From contig URHP01000012.1 of the NCBI GenBank assembly GCA_900547645.1, forward strand, positions 1-30,559: a stretch of DNA of 30,559 nucleotides, written 5' to 3'. Both the position numbers and the translations under genes were made by a program. The notes under the pieces were generated by a model. The model made no database searches, was not told where the DNA came from, and worked only from the letters and a program-made list of their open reading frames with translations. Of the stretch, positions 1 through 5,542 are shown in pieces. The stretch comes from an uncultured Eubacteriales bacterium (GTDB lineage Bacteria; Bacillota; Clostridia; Christensenellales; Borkfalkiaceae). Each line of letters opens with the position of its first letter. Positions within the stretch are counted from its first letter, which is position 1.

Positions 1-342
1 ACAGGCACAGTGAACGGCGGGCGGACTGCTCCCGTCTTCCGCTGCGATGCGCTGAAAATCGGCGAGACGGTTGCCGAAGGCGTCTTTTTGACGGTGGGGG
101 ACGTCGGAAGATCCTATCAGATCATATTACATACCGCATTGACGGAGGGGATTCATGAACATTTTTACGGCGCTGAAACAATGGCTGCAAAAAATGGGGG
201 CGGGCGCAAACGTCGTCCACTATCTTTGCGGGAGCGAAGCGCTTCCGCTGCCGCTCTCTCCCGAGGAGGAAGCGCAGCTTCTGTCCAAGCTGGAAGCGGG
301 AGAGGATGCGGAGACGGTCAAAGCCAAGCTCATCGAACATAA
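1..342 (+). CDS. spoIIGA: SpoIIGA-like C-terminal fragment (pro-sigma-E processing peptidase), 5' truncated
   Basis: The window opens inside this reading frame. The first 50 or so codons resemble the end of SpoIIGA, the membrane aspartic peptidase that removes the pro-sequence of sigma-E in the mother cell. I see a stretch like [10 protein letters not shown] followed by GVFLTVGD and [12 protein letters not shown], which matches the usual ending around Y-x-x-(I/L)-L-H-P. The position directly before sigE is where spoIIGA normally lies. The frame does not stop there: it runs on to a TAA at 340-342, overlapping sigE by 188 bases and turning into low-complexity Arg/Ser/Gly sequence. The family-like part ends near base 150. 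One more G in the run at 147-150 would end the gene at the TGA of 156-158, giving an ATGA overlap with sigE. The catalytic aspartate lies outside the window. The identification rests on a short tail plus context. Confidence 0.5.
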   Translation, partial: TGTVNGGRTAPVFRCDALKIGETVAEGVFLTVGDVGRSYQIILHTALTEGIHEHFYGAETMAAKNGGGRKRRPLSLRERSASAAALSRGGSAASVQAGSGRGCGDGQSQAHRT

Positions 343-865
343 TCTGCGGTTGGTCGTGTATATCTCCCGCAAATTCGAAAACACGGGCGTGGATGCGGAC
401 GATCTCATCTCCATCGGCACGATCGGGCTGATCAAGGCGATCAATTCCTTCCGCACCGATAAAAATATCAAGCTGGCGACCTATGCTTCCCGCTGCATTG
501 AAAACGAGATACTCATGTACCTCAGGCGCACGGTAAAACTCAAGAGCGAGGTTTCCTTTGACGAACCGCTCAATACCGACTTCGAAGGGAACGAGCTGCT
601 GCTGTCCGATATTCTCGGGACGGACAGCGAGACGGTATACGGCGGCGTAGAGGCGAATGTAGAAAAAGAGCTCCTCAAAGAGGCGCTCAAAAAACTGCCC
701 GAACGTGAGCGGCGCATCATGTATATGCGCTTCGGATTGGGAGGGCAGGAGGAGATGACGCAAAAGGACGTTGCCGATCGGCTCGGGATCTCGCAGAGCT
801 ATATTTCGCGGCTGGAAAAGAAGATCATCGAACGGCTGAAAAAGGAAATTTCCAAGTTGGTCTGA
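155..865 (+). CDS. sigE: RNA polymerase sporulation sigma factor SigE (pro-sigma-E)
   Basis: This is the mother-cell sigma factor acting soon after asymmetric division. The 236-aa product has an N-terminal pro-sequence of about 22-27 residues, then the typical YLCGSEALP junction where SpoIIGA cleaves. Region 2 is clear ([16 protein letters not shown], then [15 protein letters not shown] and [19 protein letters not shown]), and so is region 4 with its helix-turn-helix ([21 protein letters not shown]). Length and sequence agree closely with Bacillus SigE. The ATG at 155 follows a GGAGGGG ribosome binding site at 144-150. The upstream gene looks like spoIIGA. The expected downstream neighbour, sigG, lies 9.7 kb away, with an accessory island in between. 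A hairpin terminator sits 36 bases after the stop, inside the end of the convergent regulator gene. Confidence 0.95.
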   Translation: MNIFTALKQWLQKMGAGANVVHYLCGSEALPLPLSPEEEAQLLSKLEAGEDAETVKAKLIEHNLRLVVYISRKFENTGVDADDLISIGTIGLIKAINSFRTDKNIKLATYASRCIENEILMYLRRTVKLKSEVSFDEPLNTDFEGNELLLSDILGTDSETVYGGVEANVEKELLKEALKKLPERERRIMYMRFGLGGQEEMTQKDVADRLGISQSYISRLEKKIIERLKKEISKLV

Positions 866-890
866 CGGGGTTCCGGCAGACGCTTTACAG

Positions 891-1196
891 TCATTTATCG
901 GAAAGCAGGCTTAAAAGTGCCTGCTTTTTCTGTTCGGAAAGTCTGCGATAGCTCTCCAGCAGGTGTTTTTTGTCTTTGCTGACGATCTCCGTCATTTCGT
1001 CTTCCTGAAAAAATTGCGCGAGGGTGATTCCGAACGCATTGCACAGGCATTCGAGGATGTCGAGTTTCGGCGGCGTATTGTGCTCATAGATCGAGGCAAG
1101 CGTGGACTGCGGGATCATCGCTTCCGATGCAAGCCGATAATCCGTCCAGCCCCTGTCGTTTTTGAGTTGTCTGATATGCTCGATCACATTTTTCAT
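891..1196 (-). CDS. XRE-family helix-turn-helix transcriptional regulator
   Basis: A 101-aa single-domain DNA-binding protein. Residues 1-65 form a Cro/C1-type fold: IRQLKNDRGWTDYRLA, then the recognition segment around MIPQSTLASIYEHNT (residues 27-41), then LDILECLCNAFGITLAQFF. A short helical tail with SEQKKQALLSLL follows. This domain layout is typical of small repressors. It is transcribed away from the island and faces sigE. No Shine-Dalgarno sequence precedes the ATG, and a TATAAT (minus strand, 1205-1210) ends only 8 bases before it, so the message may be leaderless. An octamer, TACGTATG, occurs in its promoter region and again just beyond the divergent promoter, which suggests that it controls itself and the island. 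Specificity and inducer are unknown. Confidence 0.88.
   Translation of the reverse strand: MKNVIEHIRQLKNDRGWTDYRLASEAMIPQSTLASIYEHNTPPKLDILECLCNAFGITLAQFFQEDEMTEIVSKDKKHLLESYRRLSEQKKQALLSLLSDK
902..929 (+). terminator. Rho-independent terminator for sigE, embedded in the regulator's 3' coding end
   Basis: AAAGCAGGC at 902-910 pairs perfectly with GCCTGCTTT at 919-927, with an 8-base loop, and the T tract runs through 929. On the plus strand this is a 9-bp GC-containing hairpin plus T-run placed just after sigE. The same bases encode the last residues of the convergent XRE gene, so the hairpin serves one strand while coding on the other. Confidence 0.6.
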
Positions 1197-1204
1197 TGGT
1201 AAAT

Positions 1205-1210
1205 ATTATA
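1205..1210 (-). promoter_or_regulatory. Candidate -10 box of the XRE regulator gene
   Basis: Read on the minus strand, 1205-1210 is TATAAT, 8 bases from the start codon at 1196. No good -35 box lies 16-18 bases upstream (the sequence there is ATATCT-like), so activation or a weak promoter is likely. The predicted transcription start falls at or next to the ATG, consistent with a leaderless message. Confidence 0.4.
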
Positions 1211-1219
1211 TCGCTTGTT

Positions 1220-1297
1220 TACGTATGAGATATAGCGCAAAAAAGTTGACAAAATAACGTGTTTGCGTTATAATAATGCTGTAAATGCGTACGTATG
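1220..1297. promoter_or_regulatory. Pair of TACGTATG operator-like octamers
   Basis: TACGTATG occurs at 1220-1227 and again at 1290-1297, each with a TACGTA palindromic core, 70 bases apart. The first lies just upstream of the regulator's -10 box and the second just downstream of the island promoter start. This is a natural layout for one repressor controlling both directions. Binding by the adjacent XRE protein is inferred from position only. Confidence 0.4.
1246..1274 (+). promoter_or_regulatory. Perfect sigma-A-type promoter driving the island
   Basis: TTGACA (1246-1251) and TATAAT (1269-1274) are separated by exactly 17 bases, a full match to the vegetative consensus. The predicted start is near 1281, about 280 bases before the first SipW-type gene. 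A promoter this strong suggests tight repression, and the divergent XRE gene is the obvious candidate repressor. Confidence 0.8.
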
Positions 1298-1563
1298 GCA
1301 GTTTTTTCCTGTCAGAAAGTCTGGTTGGGCAAGCGTGCGTTTTATTTTTTCCGATTTTTTTTGTAAACCAAATTAACCGTTATCGCGCCGACGTTGCTTT
1401 CATAATGTGACAATCGCCGTTGTCTGTCTGTGCGGCGCGCCATATGTTTTTGTTTATTGCTATGCGCATTGACAGAGTCCATGTATTTTGATTTTTTCAT
1501 GTTCGGTTTCAAAAAAATTTTTTACGGTCTGTCATTGATTTTATCGTAAGATCCGGAGTTGCC
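1281..1563 (+). other. Long non-coding leader of the island, partly structured
   Basis: The predicted transcript carries about 280 bases before the first start codon. It contains U-rich tracts and an imperfectly nested structure. CGCGCCG at 1384-1390 pairs perfectly with CGGCGCG at 1433-1439, enclosing a GACAA/TTGTC hairpin at 1409-1424. I do not recognise a known riboswitch class. A second TTGACA at 1469-1474 has no acceptable -10 box. The leader ends with the ribosome binding site of the peptidase gene. No gene is visible in 1197-1563. Confidence 0.35.
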
Positions 1564-2391
1564 ATGGAACAGGAACCACAGACGCCGCAGCCTGCAAAGC
1601 AGGGCGGCGAACAAACAGCAAAGTCTTCCCGCCGCAAGAGCGATATCATCGCGCTGGTGGTGATGATCGTACTGTCCGTCATCCTCATTCCCGTGTTGGT
1701 GATCAATGTCACGCTGATCATCAAGGGGAGTACAAACCGCAGCGTTCCGCCCGATGTATTCGGGATCGCGCCGCTTGCAGTTACCTCGGGTTCGATGGAC
1801 GGGGACAGGGAAGACAGTTTTGCCGAAGGGGCGCTCATTTTCGTGCGCATTCTTGACGACGGGGAAAAGCAGTCGTTAGGCGAGGGAGACATTGTGACGT
1901 TCCGCTCGTCCGACAACGTCTATGTCACGCACCGTATTGTGTCTGTGACGCGGGACGAGGGCGGCGCGATCGTTTCCGTTGTGACGCGCGGCGATGCCAA
2001 TGCCGCTACAGACGGTGCGATCCCCATTGCCAATGTGGTGGGACTCTGCACGGGGAGTGTGGGCGGTCTGGGCGATTTCGCCATCTTTTTGCAGACGCCC
2101 GTCGGGATTCTCGTGTTCATCGGAATCCCTGTGCTGCTGTTCATTGCCTATGATGTGACGCGCATCGTGCTCTATAACCGCAAGGTAAAGGCGGAGGAGG
2201 CGGCAAACGGCGCACAGCAAGCGCTCGGCGAAAAGCAGAGCGAACTTGAAAATGCGCGCAGCGAATTGCGCGATAAGGAAGAAGAGCTTGCACGCCTGCG
2301 CGCGCTGGTCGAAGCGCAGGGACTGAACGCCGAAGACGCCGGGCATTCCCCCGATGAAAAAAATTCTGACGATATTCAAAAAAGTACTTGA
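1564..2391 (+). CDS. sipW: SipW/ER-type signal peptidase I with cytoplasmic coiled-coil tail
   Basis: A 275-aa membrane peptidase that would release SipW-dependent precursors on the outer face of the membrane. A charged N-terminus is followed by a membrane segment at about residues 28-53. The catalytic domain has TSGSMDG with nucleophile Ser77, YVTHRIV with His123 in place of the bacterial lysine, and RGDANAATD with Asp144 and Asp150. This Ser/His pattern marks the archaeal/eukaryotic (Sec11, SipW) class. A second membrane segment (about 180-205) returns the chain to the cytoplasm, where residues 206-253 form a Glu/Lys/Leu-rich predicted coiled coil that is not part of the usual SipW. The ATG at 1564 has CGGAG upstream. 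It is the first gene of the island, and its stop codon overlaps the next promoter. Its likely substrates are the secreted proteins encoded downstream. Confidence 0.88.
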   Translation: MEQEPQTPQPAKQGGEQTAKSSRRKSDIIALVVMIVLSVILIPVLVINVTLIIKGSTNRSVPPDVFGIAPLAVTSGSMDGDREDSFAEGALIFVRILDDGEKQSLGEGDIVTFRSSDNVYVTHRIVSVTRDEGGAIVSVVTRGDANAATDGAIPIANVVGLCTGSVGGLGDFAIFLQTPVGILVFIGIPVLLFIAYDVTRIVLYNRKVKAEEAANGAQQALGEKQSELENARSELRDKEEELARLRALVEAQGLNAEDAGHSPDEKNSDDIQKST

Positions 2392-2413
2392 CAAATCGCG
2401 GGGGGGATATAAT
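2388..2413 (+). promoter_or_regulatory. Promoter of the TasA-like gene with a G-tract spacer
   Basis: TTGACA (2388-2393) and TATAAT (2408-2413) are both perfect hexamers but only 14 bases apart, too short for normal sigma-A contact. The spacer contains seven consecutive Gs (2400-2406). Slippage adding three Gs would restore the ideal 17. The -35 box overlaps the stop codon of the preceding gene. Confidence 0.55.
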
Positions 2414-2415
2414 GG

Positions 2416-2518
2416 AATTGTCCTTAACCGCAATGCGCCTGCAATGGGGACAATTTGCAGGGGCGGGAAGCAAATTTGCAAACGGGTAAATTCGGCAACT
2501 GTGCCACACGCATTGCCG
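2416..2518 (+). other. Structured leader of the TasA-like gene
   Basis: Three inverted repeats lie in the 140 bases before the start codon. AATTGTCC (2416-2423) pairs with GGACAATT (2448-2455). CCTGCAA (2438-2444) pairs with TTGCAGG (2455-2461), and the 3' arm of the first stem falls within this second loop, so the two form either a pseudoknot or alternatives. CGGCAA (2493-2498) pairs with TTGCCG (2513-2518), followed by TTTT, resembling an attenuator. If transcription starts near 2420, the first stem is complete only on read-through RNA from the upstream gene. A GCAAATTTGC palindrome lies at 2470-2479. Confidence 0.35.
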
Positions 2519-2555
2519 TTTTACATAAAAAACTATCATGAGGAGTAGGAAAACA

Positions 2556-3242
2556 ATGACAAAGAAGAAGAGTATCTTCATCAAGCTGTTCGTTGCGCTC
2601 GTCGCACTGACGCTGATCAGTTGCTGCTTCCTCGGAAGCACCTTCGCGCGCTATACGAGCGAAGACAGCGGTACGGCAAGCGTCAATGTTGCCAAGTGGA
2701 ACATTGATATGGCGGGGAACGCAGGTACTTCCGGTGAATTGGATGTCACTTTTACCGATCAGCTTTCCCCCGACTTTGATACGCCTTTCAGCGGAAGCAC
2801 AAACCGTACGAATGCAACGGAAAGGCTTCTTGTGGCTACGATTAAAAATACAGGCGACGTTGCCGCCATGGTAACAGTGACTGCCGGCGCTCTCGAATAT
2901 GCGGGGACGGAGTTGGGAGAAGTCGGAATCACATCTCCGGATAGCACAGAAAAGCCTACGCAAGCACAGTTCAACGAAGTGTTTTCGATCAAACTTTATC
3001 AGAATCCCGCCGACAATGCAGAGGCCGCTACGGAGATCAGTGGTGAAATTGAGTTGGCTGCCAAGACGGGGATTGTTTATATCTATGCTGAAATTACATG
3101 GACGACGCCTGATCAGGCTTACGGCGAAGCAGTAGCGGATGCAATTGATACTTGGTTTGGTGAAAACCTTACAAGTATTAAGAGCACGATTACTTATAGA
3201 GCCGTGCAGGCTTCGGAAATTCCTAGCAATCCTAACGATTGA
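2556..3242 (+). CDS. TasA/camelysin-like secreted protein with SipW-type leader
   Basis: A small secreted protein of 228 aa, probably a fibre or matrix subunit. It has a lysine-rich start, a hydrophobic segment at residues 7-27, and the SipW-type junction STFARYTSED at 28-37, then ASVNVAKWNIDM, the start of a TasA-like beta-sandwich. Later, VATIKNTGDVAAMVTVTA fits the Ig-like strands of that family. LISC at residues 20-23 also fits a lipobox, so lipidation is an alternative. I chose the ATG at 2556 because AGGAG lies at 2541-2545; the ATG at 2538 has no ribosome binding site. The gene lies between two SipW-type peptidase genes and has its own promoter. Base composition is lower in GC toward the 3' end (for example 27 of 60 bases at 3061-3120). 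Family membership is by pattern only. Confidence 0.78.
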   Translation: MTKKKSIFIKLFVALVALTLISCCFLGSTFARYTSEDSGTASVNVAKWNIDMAGNAGTSGELDVTFTDQLSPDFDTPFSGSTNRTNATERLLVATIKNTGDVAAMVTVTAGALEYAGTELGEVGITSPDSTEKPTQAQFNEVFSIKLYQNPADNAEAATEISGEIELAAKTGIVYIYAEITWTTPDQAYGEAVADAIDTWFGENLTSIKSTITYRAVQASEIPSNPND

Positions 3243-3331
3243 TTGCGATTGATATTAAATTATGCCGTGCCGCGTAGGTGTGGTATCGATGGCAGGCGAT
3301 ATGGACAGGGCGGGATGCTCTGTTTCCGTGC

Positions 3332-3388
3332 GTCCGCCGTGTACGCCTTTCCGTGTTCGGAAAGTGCGTACACGGATCGCGGGCGGAC
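3332..3388 (+). other. Long hairpin between the TasA-like gene and the next gene
   Basis: GTCCGCC (3332-3338), GTGTACGC (3339-3346) and CTTTCCG (3347-3353) pair with CGGAAAG, GCGTACAC and GGCGGAC (within 3358-3388), with a TGTT loop and one bulge on the right arm. That is about 22 bp. No T-run follows, so it is not a standard terminator. It may protect the upstream RNA end or reduce read-through. The rest of 3243-3433 shows no gene. Confidence 0.5.
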
Positions 3389-3433
3389 AAATCAAGAACA
3401 AAAAGATGATTGAAAGATACGAACGGAGACGCC

Positions 3434-4987
3434 ATGCAGGATCGTGAAGACCAATTGAATCGCGGCGAAGAGACGGAAGCTGCCGGGGATGCCGGTTCGC
3501 AAGGGGCGCCGCAGGATATTCCGCATGAGCAGGATATGGCTGCGCCTGAGGGGCGGCCCGATCCGGACGAGGCTCCCGACGAAAGTGCGGAAGCGGCGGC
3601 GCAGACTGAGAGCGGCGAAGCAGGAGCGGAACACATTCCTGTGCGGACGGAAGGGGAGCGCTCCACATTTGCAACGCGCATGGCTGACGCGGGTTATTCC
3701 GTGGGCAGGCGCTATGATGCGGTCAAAAATGCATTTTTGAGTTATAAATCGACAGCAAAGAAGCCGAAACAACTCCGCGCGCGCATCACAAGCAGCGGGG
3801 AGACGTTTGGCGTGGGCAGAAATCTGCTTGCCAAACTTGTTCTGGTGGGCGGGTATCTGCGCTTATTCCTTGCGCTCGATCCGAACGCCTACAATCCGCA
3901 GAAATATCACCATAAAGACTATACAGAGGTCGTGCGTTACGCAAAGACGCCTTTCATGATAAAACTTTCATCCGACCGTCAGGTGCGCTATGCGCTGGAG
4001 CTGATCGACGAACTGATGCGCGCGAACAGCTTTGAACCGGATGAAACATATGTCCCCAAAGATCAGGCGGGGATCTTCCAATCGCCGCGCAGAAAAAAAG
4101 TTAAGGTCGTCTATGTGGGCTCGGACGGCGCGGAGATCGCTGCGGCGCGGCTCCCCGTACGGGACGCTCTCGGGGAGGAACCCGACGAGGAGAGCGACGC
4201 CGGGATCGGCGAGCCCGAGGCGATCGACGTCCGTCTTCCCAGGCGCGGAACGGTCGCGGATAAGAAGGGAAACCGCGTCGGAAAGATCAGAAAATGTATC
4301 TGGCGCGATGAGAACGGCGAAGAAAACGGCGAATTCCGCAAGGAGGACGTCAACGTCTTTCTCTATGCGAACGACGTCCGTACGGCGTACGTCGATAAAA
4401 ACGACAACATTCTGACGCTCGATCATACCTATGTGGCGACCATCCGCCGATTCGGTTGGCTGCCCATTCTGATCATCGTCATCATCCTCGCGGTCGCGAC
4501 CGTGCTGTCCGCCGTGCTGAGTTCTTACTTCCTCTCCCGTTCGGAGAACAGCGACTATGCGCCTGTGCTCTTCATTGCGCATGAGGATGGGACACAGTGG
4601 CAGGAGCAGGAAAACCTGCCCGTGTTTCTGAATGAGCGGTTCGGCGATTCCGTCATTGCTCCCGGCATGAACGGAACGTACCGTTTCACGCTGCGCAACG
4701 ATAACCGCCATGCGCTCGTGTTCTCGCTTGCTTTCGATGAGGAAAATGAATACGGCATCGGGCTTGGCTATAAACTCAAGCGCGACGGCGTCTATATTGC
4801 CGGCGAAACGGGACATCTGCAGGCGCCGCAGCTCTCCGTGGCGGACATGACCATCGAAGCGCATTCTTCCACGGTATTTGAAATCGAATGGTATTGGAGG
4901 GATAACGACGCTGCGGATACCGCCGCGGGCGAAAACGGCGCGGATTATACGCTGCATATTTCGTTCACGGCTTCCGTGCGGGCGTAG
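3434..4987 (+). CDS. Bitopic membrane protein with cytoplasmic domain and TasA-like external domain
   Basis: A 517-aa protein I cannot assign to a named family. Residues 1-75 are acidic, Ala/Glu/Pro-rich and probably disordered. Residues 92-200 form a compact basic domain (RYDAVKNAFLSYKS, then LLAKLVLVGGYLRLFLALDP, then YALELIDELM), a type I associate with uncharacterised clostridial proteins. Residues 200-335 are charged. A single membrane segment spans about 341-367. The last 150 residues would lie outside and contain beta-strand patterns (GTYRFTLRNDNRHALVFSL, STVFEIEWYW) like the Ig-like fold of TasA/camelysin proteins. The ATG at 3434 has GGAG at 3425-3428; an upstream TTG at 3410 lacks one. 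It ends 6 bases before the second SipW gene. It could anchor the fibre or sense its state across the membrane, but this is inference. Confidence 0.7.
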   Translation: MQDREDQLNRGEETEAAGDAGSQGAPQDIPHEQDMAAPEGRPDPDEAPDESAEAAAQTESGEAGAEHIPVRTEGERSTFATRMADAGYSVGRRYDAVKNAFLSYKSTAKKPKQLRARITSSGETFGVGRNLLAKLVLVGGYLRLFLALDPNAYNPQKYHHKDYTEVVRYAKTPFMIKLSSDRQVRYALELIDELMRANSFEPDETYVPKDQAGIFQSPRRKKVKVVYVGSDGAEIAAARLPVRDALGEEPDEESDAGIGEPEAIDVRLPRRGTVADKKGNRVGKIRKCIWRDENGEENGEFRKEDVNVFLYANDVRTAYVDKNDNILTLDHTYVATIRRFGWLPILIIVIILAVATVLSAVLSSYFLSRSENSDYAPVLFIAHEDGTQWQEQENLPVFLNERFGDSVIAPGMNGTYRFTLRNDNRHALVFSLAFDEENEYGIGLGYKLKRDGVYIAGETGHLQAPQLSVADMTIEAHSSTVFEIEWYWRDNDAADTAAGENGADYTLHISFTASVRA

Positions 4988-4993
4988 CGGAAC

Positions 4994-5542
4994 ATGCGCA
5001 GAGCGGTTCGTATCGTAACAATCGTCGTCAAGGGTGTGCTCATAGCCGTCGTCGGCGTTCTTGCGTTTTACAATCTCTACATGCTGATCGCGCGCTATGC
5101 CTTTCGAAACGAGATGCCGACCTTTTTCGGGCTTGCATTTTCGGTCGTGGCGACGGGCAGTATGGAGCCGGAGATTTCCGCAGGCGACGTGATCATCACC
5201 TGCGCGCAGGATTCCTATGCCGTCGGCGACGTTGTTACCTATCGCGATGAAGCGCGCGGCGGGTATGTTACGCACCGCATCGTGCGCATCGGAAACGAGG
5301 GGTATATCACCAAGGGCGACGCAAACAACGCGGAGGATTCCGCGCCCGTGGCGGCCGATTCGGTGGTGGGAAAGGTCGTCTCCGTGTGGGCGGGCTTCGG
5401 TGCGGCGGTGCAGTTTCTGCAGAGTCCGCTCGGACTGTTTGCCGTGCTTGCGGGCGGAATCGTTCTTTGGCTGATCACCGATTTACTTACGGGAACTTTC
5501 AGGAAAAAAGATGAACAAGACCAGGAAGACAAAGACGAATAA
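4994..5542 (+). CDS. sipW: Second SipW/ER-type signal peptidase I
   Basis: A compact 182-aa signal peptidase of the Ser/His class. The membrane segment at about residues 8-33 is followed by VVATGSMEPEI with nucleophile Ser56, GDVVTYRD, YVTHRIVRIG with His94, and KGDANNAED with Asp109 and Asp115. A second membrane segment (about 143-166) leads to a short acidic tail. It matches the ordinary SipW layout better than the first copy, which carries a coiled-coil tail and a larger catalytic domain. The gene starts 6 bases after the preceding stop, and its end overlaps the next gene by 32 bases, so it is surely co-transcribed with the large secreted proteins. It probably processes the 518-aa and 1133-aa proteins, while the first copy may serve the small TasA-like protein; that division is a guess. 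Confidence 0.9.
   Translation: MRRAVRIVTIVVKGVLIAVVGVLAFYNLYMLIARYAFRNEMPTFFGLAFSVVATGSMEPEISAGDVIITCAQDSYAVGDVVTYRDEARGGYVTHRIVRIGNEGYITKGDANNAEDSAPVAADSVVGKVVSVWAGFGAAVQFLQSPLGLFAVLAGGIVLWLITDLLTGTFRKKDEQDQEDKDE

Noticed and set aside
1469..1474. A TTGACA in the island leader as a second promoter
   Set aside because: The sequence 17 bases downstream is a T-run, with no acceptable -10 box.
3968..5275. A 435-aa minus-strand open frame across the island
   Set aside because: It runs antisense over the 517-aa protein and the catalytic motifs of the second SipW peptidase, which are clearly real.
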